Assembly (NCBI RefSeq): GCF_019024285.1
Contig: NZ_WMKZ01000016.1
Coordinates: 1-64,000, forward strand
Direction of reading: 5' to 3'
Length of the DNA: 64,000 nt
Source: Alkalihalobacterium elongatum
GTDB taxonomy: Bacteria > Bacillota > Bacilli > Bacillales > Bacillaceae_F
Positions 8,013 through 16,792 of the stretch are shown piece after piece; position 1 is the first letter of the stretch; each line of letters begins with the position of its first letter. The position numbers and the translations under genes were made by a program. The notes beneath the pieces are model-generated. The model did no database searches. It saw only the letters and a program-made list of their open reading frames with translations, and was not told where the DNA came from.

Positions 8013-8534
8013 TTATGTGATACTATACAAATACTTATAAACTTCGTGTTGTTCTCCTTTATAATCTTCGATACTTCTATTATGCAGTTTAAATGAACAT
8101 TTTTCTAAAACCTTACGAGAAGCAATATTATCACCACGGCAGATACCCCAAATATGAGTGATACCAAGCAGTTTGGTGATATCTGCAACAAAAGCCATTA
8201 CCGCTTCTGTTGCATAACCGTTTCGTGTATAATTTTCAGCTATATGGTAACCAATTTCCCATTCATTATTTTCCAATGGAACAGCCTGAACATATCCTAT
8301 ATTCTCACCGGTTTTAAGAATAATTGGATAAACTAGGGGGCCATCATTTTCACTATCATAACACTTCATTAAAAACAATATGGTTTCTCGTGTTTCCTCT
8401 AAAGTCTCAAACACTTCGTCTGGTACAAATTTACGATTATTTTCATCCAAAGAATTATGGTGTACACTTTCAACCATACTTTCATCGAATATAGTAATAA
8501 CTAATCTACCTGTATCTATTTTTAAATTTCTCAT
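8013..8534 (-). CDS. GNAT family N-acetyltransferase (RimJ/RimL type)
   Basis: 173 aa. It has the GNAT fold of the ribosomal-protein acetyltransferase subgroup: N-terminal beta strand ETGRL-like IDTGRLVITIF, the central strand WEIGYHIAENYTRNGYATEAV (acetyl-CoA binding turn R-N-G-Y-A), then GICRGDNIASRKVLEKCSF, the usual D-N-x-A-S-x-x-V-x-E-K block. The family transfers acetyl groups from acetyl-CoA to protein N-termini or small amines; the substrate cannot be predicted. AGGGGGA precedes the ATG. It stands alone. Confidence 0.85.
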   Translation of the reverse strand: MRNLKIDTGRLVITIFDESMVESVHHNSLDENNRKFVPDEVFETLEETRETILFLMKCYDSENDGPLVYPIILKTGENIGYVQAVPLENNEWEIGYHIAENYTRNGYATEAVMAFVADITKLLGITHIWGICRGDNIASRKVLEKCSFKLHNRSIEDYKGEQHEVYKYLYSIT

Positions 8535-8762
8535 TTATAATTCCCCCTAATATAAATAATGTATAATCTGAACAACCCAAGTTAGGTTAAAAGCTTCTTG
8601 CACTATCACACTCATTAATTTAAGTACAACTCTTCACATATAATGAACTTTTTACTTATTTTCATTCTTGAAATTACTTCAAGAATGTTCTGCTCTAAGC
8701 CCCAAAAATTCTTGCTTTCTACCGACCTTCTAAGGGCTTTTATTAACTAACTTTTTTTGTTG

Positions 8763-8940
8763 CTATCCTAGTATTTCTGACTTATAAATCCTTGAACTTT
8801 CACCCCAAGGACGATACCCTATCCCATTAGAAGTAAATCCATATTTTTCATAATATCCAATGTGATTTGTACACAGATACAAATGAGAAAAACCTCCCTT
8901 TTCGTATCCTCTTTTGCCTTCTGTAGTAGTAACGTATTAT
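8763..8940 (-). pseudogene. 3' remnant of a second GNAT acetyltransferase
   Basis: On the minus strand one frame reads KRGYEKGGFSHLYLCTNHIG, YYEKYGFTSNGIGYRPWGE and ends ILG-stop at 8763. The Y-E-K-Y-G-F block after a D/N-H-I-G-x-Y motif is typical of a GNAT C-terminus. The acetyl-CoA-binding half is absent upstream. Confidence 0.65.
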
Positions 8941-9040
8941 CATTTCAACTCGCCTTAAAAGATAAAATATTAATATTTCGTAAAAGAATACATTTACCTT
9001 TTTAACATTCACCGTCGCTTTGTCATTTTAGCACTTTAAA

Positions 9041-10963
9041 TTAGCTACTAAGTTTTAACCATAAATCCATGTACCTATTTAGTTGATTACTTAGATTAGC
9101 CTTTTTCAAGTACAACTCATTTAAATCTTCATAAGCTAACCCTTGCTTAAGCATTATCGAGTCAATCTGTGCTATTTCTTTTTCAAGTTCTTCAATCTTA
9201 TTTTCACATTCAGCTATTTCATGTCTTTTCTTAATTTCTTTATCATCACTTTTAGCTAGTATCACTTTATCTGTTTTTACAGCTATTTCTTTACTAGTCT
9301 TTAGGTTAAACTTAACTTTTTCAGTTTTATAATACTCATAATTACCTAGATAACTTTTAAAGTTTTTATTTTCAACCGCAACAACCTGATCACAAATTTT
9401 ATTTATAAAATAGCGATCATGAGAAATAATAAAAATTGTTCCACCAAAATGCTCTAATGCTTCCTCAAACGTTTCGATTGATTCAATGTCGAGATGATTG
9501 GTAGGTTCATCAAGAATTAGTAAATTTACATCATTATATAAAAGCATACTTAGTTTAAGTCTAATTCTCTCGCCACCTGATAAATGCTTTACTTTTTTAA
9601 AGACACTACTACCATAAAACATAAATTTTGAAAGATACTCCCGAGCTTTCCCTTCTAGAATATAAAAATTTTCTCTAAAGCATTCAAGAACAGTTTGTTC
9701 CTCATTATTAAAAATAATTTTTTGTGGTAAATAAGCTGGCATCACATTTGCACCTAACTCAACCGTGCCTAAATCTGGACTTTCCTCACCTAATAGTAAT
9801 TTTAAGAAGGTTGTTTTACCACTTCCATTTGGACCAATTAACGCTGAGCGTTCACCATATCTAATTAGTAAATTAGCATTCTGAAAAAGAACTTTATCAG
9901 CATAATTTTTTGATAGATCACAGGCCTTAATCGTTTCTTCCCCTGATCGCTCGTTAACCTTCAAGTCTAGTTTCATATTTTGCTTTACAAATTTAGGTTT
10001 TGAAATTCGATCCATTTTTTCGAGCTTTTTTTGAATACTTGCTGCCCGCTTAAAAAACTTATTGTTATCAGCTCTTTGTGCCCAATCCCTTAAATCTTTA
10101 ATAGACTTTTCCATTGCCTTAATTTGCTTTTGCTGTTCTTTAAAATCTTCAAATTGAAGAAGCATTCTTTCTTCTTTTTCTTTAGTAAAAGTAGAATAAT
10201 TACCTTTATAAACTTCACATTCCATGTCCTCAATTTCAATTATTTTCGTTACTACCTTATCTAGAAAGTAACGATCATGGGATACGAGTATGACAATCCC
10301 TTTATAACTGTTAAGATAGTTTTCTAACCACTCTACCGAATCCATGTCTAAGTGGTTTGTTGGCTCATCTAGTAATAAAATATCTGGGTTCTCAATCAAG
10401 ATTTTCCCTAAACCAACAATCGTTTTTTCTCCACCACTCAAAAAACGAAATTCTTTGTTTAAAAGGCTGTCAGTAAACTTCAACCCTTTACATACTTTGT
10501 TCAATTTTTCTTCGACTTCATATCCTCCCTTAAATTCATATAACTGCATTAGTTCACTATAACGCTTCATCACTTTCTCTAATTCTGCGCCTTCTAAAGC
10601 ACGCATTTTCTTCTCTAATTGTCGCAACTCATTTTCAATGAGGTGAACTTCTTCAAAAGCTAAATGTAATATATCTATTACTCTTAACTCTGAAGGATAT
10701 TCAGGTATTTGTTCAAGATAAGCCTTTGTTGCAGATTTTGGCACGGAAATCCACCCTTCATCATAACCAAGGTTTGATGTTAAGCCCGCGTAACAATTAA
10801 GCTTTTCTATTCCAGCTATTAACTTTAAAATCGTACTCTTTCCACTTCCGTTTGCACCAATAACCCCAACTTTTTCTCCTTCATATATATGAAAGGTAAT
10901 ATTCTTCAAAATAAGATTTGCACCCATATATTTTTTTACACCGTTTAATGATAGCTCTAACAT
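9041..10963 (-). CDS. ABC-F family ATPase (ribosome-acting, possible antibiotic-resistance type)
   Basis: 640 aa, two ABC ATPase domains in one chain with no membrane helices. Domain 1: Walker A GANGSGKS, signature LSGGEK, Walker B DILLLDEPTNHLD, SHDRYFLD. Linker of about 80 charged residues around the ABC-F hinge. Domain 2: GPNGSGKT, LSGGERIRL, LLILDEPTNHLD, ISHDRYF. A coiled C-terminal tail follows (ENKIEELEKEIAQID). ABC-F proteins bind the ribosomal E-site; many protect against macrolides, lincosamides or pleuromutilins, others are translation factors. I chose ATG 10963 because GAGGG is 7 nt upstream; two upstream in-frame starts are too close to or inside it. The leader at 11039-11194 looks like an attenuator, which favours the resistance role. 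Confidence 0.85.
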   Translation of the reverse strand: MLELSLNGVKKYMGANLILKNITFHIYEGEKVGVIGANGSGKSTILKLIAGIEKLNCYAGLTSNLGYDEGWISVPKSATKAYLEQIPEYPSELRVIDILHLAFEEVHLIENELRQLEKKMRALEGAELEKVMKRYSELMQLYEFKGGYEVEEKLNKVCKGLKFTDSLLNKEFRFLSGGEKTIVGLGKILIENPDILLLDEPTNHLDMDSVEWLENYLNSYKGIVILVSHDRYFLDKVVTKIIEIEDMECEVYKGNYSTFTKEKEERMLLQFEDFKEQQKQIKAMEKSIKDLRDWAQRADNNKFFKRAASIQKKLEKMDRISKPKFVKQNMKLDLKVNERSGEETIKACDLSKNYADKVLFQNANLLIRYGERSALIGPNGSGKTTFLKLLLGEESPDLGTVELGANVMPAYLPQKIIFNNEEQTVLECFRENFYILEGKAREYLSKFMFYGSSVFKKVKHLSGGERIRLKLSMLLYNDVNLLILDEPTNHLDIESIETFEEALEHFGGTIFIISHDRYFINKICDQVVAVENKNFKSYLGNYEYYKTEKVKFNLKTSKEIAVKTDKVILAKSDDKEIKKRHEIAECENKIEELEKEIAQIDSIMLKQGLAYEDLNELYLKKANLSNQLNRYMDLWLKLSS

Positions 10964-11038
10964 TTTCATTCCCTCTTTCACTAATCTTTGAAATTATGCC
11001 CGTACGAAAAGGCAGAAAAAGGTACTTGTGTTTTTCTT

Positions 11039-11194
11039 TTAATTACCATAAAAAAAGACCATAAGAAGATAATCTCTTCTTACAGTCCATAACATTATAT
11101 TATCAAGCAAAATAGTACATACGGGATGTATAAAACCCTCCGAATGCTTAAGTTTTTTTACAGAACCTAAAAGCCGAACATATTCTGTAAAAAA
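11039..11194 (-). promoter_or_regulatory. Attenuator-like leader of the ABC-F gene
   Basis: Upstream of the ABC-F start, minus strand, in order of transcription: a 12-bp inverted repeat TTCTGTAAAAAA type (arms 11183-11194 and 11154-11165); a GGAGGG at about 11136-11141 followed by a tiny frame M-Y-Y-F-A-stop; an 18-codon frame starting ATG 11095 and ending TAA 11039-11041 (M-L-W-T-V-R-R-D-Y...); and, overlapping that frame, an intrinsic terminator (stem 11057-11087, arms of 13 bp with two G-U pairs, loop of 5, then seven T). A terminator overlapped by a small reading frame ahead of an ABC-F gene is the known layout of ribosome-mediated, drug-inducible attenuation. Confidence 0.65.
11051..11087 (-). 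terminator. Leader intrinsic terminator
   Basis: Minus strand: GACTGTAAGAAGA / TCTTCTTATGGTC around loop GATTA, followed by T7. It lies about 90 bp before the ABC-F start, so read-through must be regulated for the gene to be expressed. Confidence 0.75.
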
Positions 11195-11229
11195 TAATAT
11201 ATAGTATGATAAAGTAAGTTACCTTCTAA

Positions 11230-12045
11230 ATGCCTAATTCTATAAGAGCACAACAAATAACCTAAATAATATTAGGCAAATTTCGCTCATTACAAAATTG
11301 ATATTAATTTCAAAAAATTAATATTAGCAATTAGATGGTGTCATAACTTACTTTCCCCCTTCAATAATTTCCTTTATTGTACTACCTTTTCTATTCATTG
11401 TATATATTTTTTCTTGTTTCATTTTATAGCTTAATAAAATCCCCAGCAAGTAAAACCCCTTAGGCCCCTGCTTCTTTTAAAACCCTGCGATACGCACTCT
11501 ACATAACCTCACTATAGGATTTAGAAGGAAGACCTCCCCTATTATTTTTGTTCATCACTAATGTACCCTTTAATAATAGAATTCACACGATAACAAACAC
11601 CAGGATAATTGCGATAACTTTCCTCCCCATCGTTATGACAATAGGCCTCACATTAATAATCCCGTAAAATATGCGAAGGATAGAGAAAACAAAATCTTCA
11701 TTTCAATTCGTCTTTCTTTTTATATTTTTTCTAAAGGTACACCACTAAACCCACAAATAATTGCTGCAACAGTAGTATCCATTATTTTTTGTCCCTCCTC
11801 CTTAAATCTACTTCTAGCATACAAGAGGTGGCAAATATGGTGAAATTTTTCTGAACACTTTGTGACGTTGTTGGAAGGGGCTTTGTCGTGAAGTTGTGAT
11901 AAAATCACAGGCTAAATCATAAAAAAATTCAAATTTGAAATTGCTTGTAGCACAGAATCCGTCTACTACACAGTAATCAATGAAGGTTTTATTGATATTT
12001 ATTCCTCTCCAAATAATGAACTCGTTACTCTGATACAGCAATAAA
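11230..12045. other. Region of degraded sequence without an intact gene
   Basis: No credible long frame. On the minus strand, fragments such as ITMGRKVIAIILVFVIV, then KNNRGGLPSKSYSEVM, can be read across stops between about 11430 and 11660, suggesting a decayed membrane-protein gene of unknown family. A 20-codon frame (11720-11782, M-D-T-T-V-A-A-I-I...) has an excellent AAGGAGGAGGG site and may be the surviving start of another decayed gene. Confidence 0.4.
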
Positions 12046-12082
12046 AAACACACCAATTATAATGCTAATTGGTGTGTTTCAA
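12046..12082 (-). terminator. Terminator after the 12.1-kb membrane protein gene
   Basis: Hairpin ACACACCAATTA / TAATTGGTGTGT with a T-run on the minus strand, the twin of the one at 7567-7597. Confidence 0.7.
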
Positions 12083-12120
12083 GTATTTATTTGTCACCAT
12101 TTCATAGTTCCTCTTTTATA

Positions 12121-12591
12121 TCATTTATACCCTTTTTCTCGGCTAATTCTTCGTTGGAAGAATACAAAGATAGGTAGTGGAATAATAATCCATCCTAAAC
12201 TTTTAACAAAGCTATTTAAAGCACGTTGTTTATTATTTTCAATTTGCTGTTCAACCATCAAATCATATTGTCTTCTTAGTTCTTCCTCACTGAGTTCTTC
12301 TCTTTTAACTTCACTATTTTCGTATTTTGGGTGATAATCTCTCATATTTTTGTAATCTTCAAATGACTCGACATAAGTGTTCGGTGAAACATAGTCAGCC
12401 ACCGCCATGAAAGCAAAGACACCCCCACCAATCACCATTATTAAAGTAATGAACGCCACAGCATAATGATATACTTGCCTAATCACATCTTCCCGCTCCT
12501 CATTATTCAATTTGTATAGCTGCTTGCCACCTACACCGAGTAATAAGACAAATGACCCAACTAACAAAACACCGAAAATAATAAACGCCAT
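12121..12591 (-). CDS. Hypothetical membrane protein (parent of the 7.6-kb pseudogene)
   Basis: 156 aa from ATG 12591, where TAGGTGAGG lies just upstream; a longer frame to 12663 adds 24 residues without a better ribosome site. Helix 1 (AFIIFGVLLVGSFVLLLGV), helix 2 (HYAVAFITLIMVIGGGVFAFMAV), a charged cytoplasmic part with RRQYDLMVEQQIENNKQR, then a third hydrophobic stretch (GWIIIPLPIFVFF) and a basic tail. Family not recognised. A damaged duplicate of its 3' end plus terminator sits at 7.56-7.89 kb. Confidence 0.65.
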   Translation of the reverse strand: MAFIIFGVLLVGSFVLLLGVGGKQLYKLNNEEREDVIRQVYHYAVAFITLIMVIGGGVFAFMAVADYVSPNTYVESFEDYKNMRDYHPKYENSEVKREELSEEELRRQYDLMVEQQIENNKQRALNSFVKSLGWIIIPLPIFVFFQRRISREKGYK

Positions 12592-13079
12592 TTCCTCACC
12601 TAACTTTACTAAAAGAAATATTGAACTTAACATGAGGGTAAACGAGGTCTTTCCCGACTTCATCTTGTTAAAATTACATCCCTTACTTGCAATTTTCCAT
12701 CGGTACTTAATTCAAATTTACCATTTTTTATCATTACAATCTACATAATTTTTTCGTTATTTAGTCAGCTTTGTTAATTAATTTTTAAAGATGATATTCT
12801 AATCCTTCCCACTTTAACAACTTACTTCTAACCACTAACTACTTAATTAAAATCCACCAAACCCAATGAGGCTGTCCACCGTAAAATCTACCCACAACGA
12901 AACATTTACTACTTCCCGAATGTGGTATTGGAGACGAGAACAGTCTGTTTCATACATTTCAGTGTGCTGCAAAACCGTTATTTCGTCCAAACACATTAAA
13001 AATGTAAACATATGTTGAAATAAAGGTTTTTTAACCATTAATTTAACAAGTGAAGTTGTAGAAAGGACGGGTCTAATTC
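12592..13079. other. Intergenic region, nothing clear
   Basis: Between divergent genes. It should hold the promoters of the membrane-protein gene (minus) and of the first ATP-grasp gene (plus). I see no strong -35/-10 pair, repeat or RNA motif. Confidence 0.4.
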
Positions 13080-13898
13080 ATGAACGATAATCTACCTAGG
13101 CTGATCAAAAAGTATAAGAAAGTACTAGGGTATGAGCCTAATATAAACAATCCACAAACCTTATCCGAGAAACTCCTATGGATTAGAATAAACGGAAACC
13201 TGGAACGCTTTGCTAATTACACAGACAAATATGCAGTACGTCAGTTTATTAAGAAAAGAATTGGAAAACAGTACCTTGTTCCACTCTACGGTGTATATAA
13301 CCACGTAGATCAAATAAATTTTCGCTCACTCCCTAGAAGTTTTGTACTGAAGGCTACCCATGGCTGCGGTTGGAATATCCTCGTGAAAGATAAGTTTAAA
13401 TTAGATTGGCTTAATGCAAAAAAGCAAATGAATGAGTGGATGAATACGAATTATTTTAACAAGACTGGAGAACGTCATTATAAACCTCTAAAAGGGCGAG
13501 CCATTATTGAAAAGTACTTACAGGACCCTACTGGTGACTTAAAAGATTACAAATTTCATTGCTTCCATGGAAAACCAATGGTTGTGAGAGTTATGGGAGA
13601 TCGTTTTGGTACACTTAAGGATCAAGTTTACGATATGGAATGGAAAGAACTACCTTTTGAATCACTAGAGCGAAACCCATATTCCGCCCCCCTCGAACGG
13701 CCAATACGATTTACAGAAATGGTAGATGTAGCACAAAAACTTTCTCGAGATTTTGCGTATGTTCGTGTTGACCTCTACCATACAAATAATAAAGTTTACT
13801 TTGGTGAATTGACATTTCTACCAAGTGGCGGTGTCTCCAAAAATCCATATGAATATCAGAAATGGTTAGGTTCGCATCTTGATTTAAGTCGGTATTGA
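13080..13898 (+). CDS. TupA-like ATP-grasp protein, copy 1
   Basis: 272 aa. Matches the TupA-like ATP-grasp family (named after TupA of teichuronopeptide synthesis in alkaliphilic Bacillus) in layout: LSEKLLWIRINGNLE and YTDKYAVRQFIKK near the N-terminus, VLKATHGCGWNILVKDK (nucleotide-binding region), IIEKYLQD, DLKDYKFHCFHGKP, and the C-terminal VRVDLY...VYFGELTFLPSGG that carries metal-binding Asp and Glu. ATP-grasp enzymes join a carboxylate to an amine or similar via an acyl phosphate; here a cell-surface polymer is the likely acceptor. AAGGACGGG precedes the start. A close paralogue follows 165 bp downstream on the same strand, so the two probably act on related substrates. Confidence 0.8.
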   Translation: MNDNLPRLIKKYKKVLGYEPNINNPQTLSEKLLWIRINGNLERFANYTDKYAVRQFIKKRIGKQYLVPLYGVYNHVDQINFRSLPRSFVLKATHGCGWNILVKDKFKLDWLNAKKQMNEWMNTNYFNKTGERHYKPLKGRAIIEKYLQDPTGDLKDYKFHCFHGKPMVVRVMGDRFGTLKDQVYDMEWKELPFESLERNPYSAPLERPIRFTEMVDVAQKLSRDFAYVRVDLYHTNNKVYFGELTFLPSGGVSKNPYEYQKWLGSHLDLSRY

Positions 13899-14063
13899 GT
13901 TTTCTAACTAGGTTGGTGTTACTTATGAATATTGAAAATGACATGGTAAAAACAAATTCAAGCTACTCCTTCGTTATGAGCTTAAAATAAATAACTTTTA
14001 GACTAGCTCGGTTCATTTTTGGAATTGAGTCGTTATTAAAATTTTAATAAAGGTTGGGTTTAT

Positions 14064-14885
14064 ATGGAGGATGAACTTTTTAAAGTAAAAAAGAGATTTA
14101 GGAGGATGTTTGGATACGAACCTAACATTCACAACCCTAAAATCATCTCTGAAAAATTACTTTGGGTTAGACTTAATGGAAAATTAGAACGGTTTGCAAT
14201 GTATACGGACAAATATGAGGTTCGAAAATATATAAAAAAGAAAATCGGCAAAGAATATTTAGTTCCAATGTACGGAGTGTATAACCATATAAATCATCTG
14301 AATTTACGCATACTCCCTCGTACCTTTGTACTAAAAGCTACCCATGGCTGTGGTTGGAATATTCTGGTCAAAGATAAATATAAATTAGATTGGGACAAAG
14401 CAAAGAAACAAATGCATAAGTGGATAAAAATGAACTATTATAATAAGACTGGAGAACGTCATTATAAACCACTGGTAGGTCGTGCAATTGTTGAAAAGTA
14501 TTTAAAGGATCCCTCTGGTGATTTAAAGGATTACAAATTTCATTGCTTTCATGGAGATCCCCTAGTTGTTAGAGTGATTGGAGATCGTTTTGCTTCTCGA
14601 AATGAAGGAGTATATGACATCAATTGGAAAGAACTCCCTTTTAACTTTAGAGGTAAACATTTATATTCTAAACCACCAGAAAAACCAAAACAATTTAATG
14701 AGATGATAGATATTGCTCGAGAGCTTTCCCAAGACTTTGCCTATGTTCGTGTTGACCTTTATAATACAAATAATAAAGTATACTTTGGAGAATTAACCTT
14801 TTTGCCCAGCGGTGGGGTGTTCCCAGAACCACTAGATTACCAAGAGTGGCTCGGAGCTTATCTAGATTTAAATCGTTATTTATAG
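14064..14885 (+). CDS. TupA-like ATP-grasp protein, copy 2
   Basis: 273 aa, clearly a tandem duplicate of the preceding gene: the blocks ATHGCGWNILVKDK, TGERHYKPL, GDLKDYKFHCFHG and KVYFGELTFLPSGGV are identical or nearly so, while the region before the C-terminal catalytic block differs (for instance FRGKHLYSKPPEKPKQF). It keeps all apparent catalytic residues, so both copies look functional. Same inferred role in attaching amino-acid or peptide units to a surface polymer or capsule. No glycosyltransferase or polymer gene lies nearby, so the pair is isolated from a full biosynthetic cluster in this window. Confidence 0.8.
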   Translation: MEDELFKVKKRFRRMFGYEPNIHNPKIISEKLLWVRLNGKLERFAMYTDKYEVRKYIKKKIGKEYLVPMYGVYNHINHLNLRILPRTFVLKATHGCGWNILVKDKYKLDWDKAKKQMHKWIKMNYYNKTGERHYKPLVGRAIVEKYLKDPSGDLKDYKFHCFHGDPLVVRVIGDRFASRNEGVYDINWKELPFNFRGKHLYSKPPEKPKQFNEMIDIARELSQDFAYVRVDLYNTNNKVYFGELTFLPSGGVFPEPLDYQEWLGAYLDLNRYL

Positions 14886-14942
14886 AATTTTGTTTTTGCT
14901 AAATCCTTAATAACCTCAAGTACCTATTTGATGATTTTCTAG

Positions 14943-15165
14943 CATTCTAAGGTCGATGTAGCTTCATTAAATAAAATAATCTTTGGCTACATTGCTAGTG
15001 CCTAGAAATAGCGACTCTCTGTTGCTGTCCTCCGATAATTCATTCCATTCAGTTATTTTTTGCTTGTTCTGGAATACCTACTCTTTCTAGCAGCTCCATG
15101 GGCAGCTGTTTTACTTCTTTCTTCGGTTGTTTTCATACCAAAACCGGTGCCAAGGTGATATTTTG
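14943..15165 (-). pseudogene. Remnant of an amino-acid-type ABC transporter ATPase
   Basis: Minus-strand fragments in changing frames read ELLERVGIPEQAK, NELS, GGQQQRVAISR, ALAM and PKIILFNEATSTLE. These match in order the signature helix, ABC signature and Walker B region (normally LFDEPTSALDP) of polar-amino-acid ABC ATPases. Stops and single-base shifts interrupt it, and neither the N-terminal Walker A nor the C-terminus is present. Confidence 0.75.
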
Positions 15166-15198
15166 TATTACATTAATATGAGGAAAGAGGTTAAACGA

Positions 15199-15417
15199 AT
15201 GAAAAACGAACAATCTTTATCTGAATTACTTCTTTTTTAACTCGATCATTTCTGCCCTTTACCCAATCCAAGTGTTTGTGCTAACTAATGGCTGTGAGGA
15301 AATAACTAAAAGTTACATTCTGCTTTATTTTTATGGGACCGTGGCGAATTTGCTTAAGAAAAGAAAAGGAATATGGTTGCTGAAGATACTATTTGGGCGC
15401 AGTGGTTGGAGGGATAA
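15199..15417 (+). pseudogene. Frameshifted small gene sharing a C-terminal peptide with a remnant at 47.5 kb
   Basis: AAAGAGG precedes ATG 15199 (MKNEQSLSELLLF, then a stop at a T-run). Shifting frame continues as NSIISALYPIQVFVLTNG, then ILLYFYGTVANLLKKRK, and another shift gives M-V-A-E-D-T-I-W-A-Q-W-L-E-G-stop at 15417. The end matches V-A-E-D-T-Q-W-G-Q-W-F-E-G-stop at 47534. Family not recognised. Confidence 0.45.
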
Positions 15418-15429
15418 ATATTGACGCAT

Positions 15430-15482
15430 TTCTTTAGTTCTTGCGAAACTAAAGAAGCAAGAGAAACGTCCCCTTGCTTTTC
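15430..15482. repeat. Partial REP-like sequence
   Basis: AAAGAAGCAAGAGAAACGTC followed by CCC resembles the right arm of the element at 31315-31385 (AAGAAGCAAGAAAACCGTCC). The left arm is not recognisable here. Confidence 0.4.
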
Positions 15483-15595
15483 ATAAGATCTAACAGGTCT
15501 TTGCCATATAAAATTTCATATGCTCTAATTGGAAGTATTAAAACTCCTTAATAACTAAAGGAATTCCGCAAAAAAAATTCCCTCATTTCCAAATG

Positions 15596-16684
15596 CTAAT
15601 TCCTTTTTGGGGCTAACGATTCCTTCCCCGGTACCCATCTCTGATTGAAAGCTTCCTTTTCCAATGGCAACGCTTCTCTCCACGCTCTATCATATTGTTT
15701 TGGCGCCTCTATATTAGCACCTAATGTGACTGCAGCCCTTAATGGCCAATAAGGATCGCGTAGTAATTCACGAGCTATAAAAATTAGGTCCGCTCTTTGA
15801 TTTTGCAGAATTTCTTCTGCCTGAATTGCACTTGTTATTAATCCTACAGCACCAGTAGCAATGTCTGCATCATGCTTAATTTTTTCTGCAAGTGGAACTT
15901 GATACCCTGGAAATACATTAATATGTGCAGGTACTACTGCTCCAGAGCTACAATCGATTAGATCAACACCTTGCTCTTTCATTCGCTTAGAAAAGTAAAT
16001 AAAATCATCCATAGTATTCCCTTTAGTGTTATATTCGTCTGCAGAAATACGAACAAATAGTGGTCCATCCCATTCACTATTGATAGCTTCAATAACTTCT
16101 TTTAAGAAACGGTAACGATTTTCTCTTGATCCTCCATACTCATCGGTTCTTTTATTTGATAACGGGGATAAAAATTGATTTATTAAATATCCATGAGCCC
16201 CATGAATTTCTATTAAATCAAATCCAGCTTCTTTAGCTCGCCGTGCCGCATTTTTAAAATCTATAACAGTTTGTATTATCGTATCAGTTTTCATCTCTTC
16301 GGGAATTTTTTGACCATCTTTATAAGCTAGAGCCGAAGGGCCAATCACAGGTCCTTCGATGTTAGCTTTTCGTCCTGCGTGGGAGAGTTGTATGCCTATT
16401 TTTGATCCATTTTCATGTACACTCTTCACAACTGACTTTAAACTATAGATATGTTCGTCACTCCATATACCTAAGTCTAGCATGGAAATTCTTCCTTGAG
16501 GGTTAACTGCTGTTGACTCAGTAATAATTAAACCCACTCCACCTATTGCCCTACTAGAGTAATGCACCTTGTGCCATTCTGTAGCTCTACCATCTTCATT
16601 AAAAGAGGAGTACATACACATTGGAGACATTACTAGTCGGTTTTTTAAAGTTATGTCCTTAATTTGATATGGCGAAAATAACAT
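15596..16684 (-). CDS. Old Yellow Enzyme family NADPH:flavin oxidoreductase (YqjM/NamA-like)
   Basis: 362 aa. TIM-barrel flavoprotein of the thermophilic-like OYE class: [22 protein letters not shown] with the FMN-tuning Cys, [25 protein letters not shown] with the conserved H-x-A-H substrate ligands, [14 protein letters not shown], and [12 protein letters not shown] near the C-terminus. It reduces activated C=C bonds of enals, enones or unsaturated acyl derivatives using NADPH. Slightly longer at the C-terminus than YqjM (338 aa). Start codon is uncertain: GGGAG lies 3 nt from an ATG at 16696 and 15 nt from 16684; I use 16684 by family alignment. It ends the dctP-dctQ-dctM operon, so it probably acts on the imported compound. 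Confidence 0.85.
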   Translation of the reverse strand: MLFSPYQIKDITLKNRLVMSPMCMYSSFNEDGRATEWHKVHYSSRAIGGVGLIITESTAVNPQGRISMLDLGIWSDEHIYSLKSVVKSVHENGSKIGIQLSHAGRKANIEGPVIGPSALAYKDGQKIPEEMKTDTIIQTVIDFKNAARRAKEAGFDLIEIHGAHGYLINQFLSPLSNKRTDEYGGSRENRYRFLKEVIEAINSEWDGPLFVRISADEYNTKGNTMDDFIYFSKRMKEQGVDLIDCSSGAVVPAHINVFPGYQVPLAEKIKHDADIATGAVGLITSAIQAEEILQNQRADLIFIARELLRDPYWPLRAAVTLGANIEAPKQYDRAWREALPLEKEAFNQRWVPGKESLAPKRN

Positions 16685-16792
16685 GCACAATATCATTCAC
16701 TCCCAATAATTTTTTTTGTATTTAACCAATTAAAAATTCTAAAAGTTCAGACTATTTTTTAATCAAGAAGCCTTTTTATATTAATTTCATGG

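Noticed and set aside
11814-12056. 80-codon reverse frame in the gap upstream of the ABC-F leader
   Set aside because: Lies in decayed DNA, no ribosome site, composition unlike a protein, overlaps the terminator region.
12847-13038. 63-codon reverse frame before the ATP-grasp gene
   Set aside because: No ribosome site and no family signal; probably chance.
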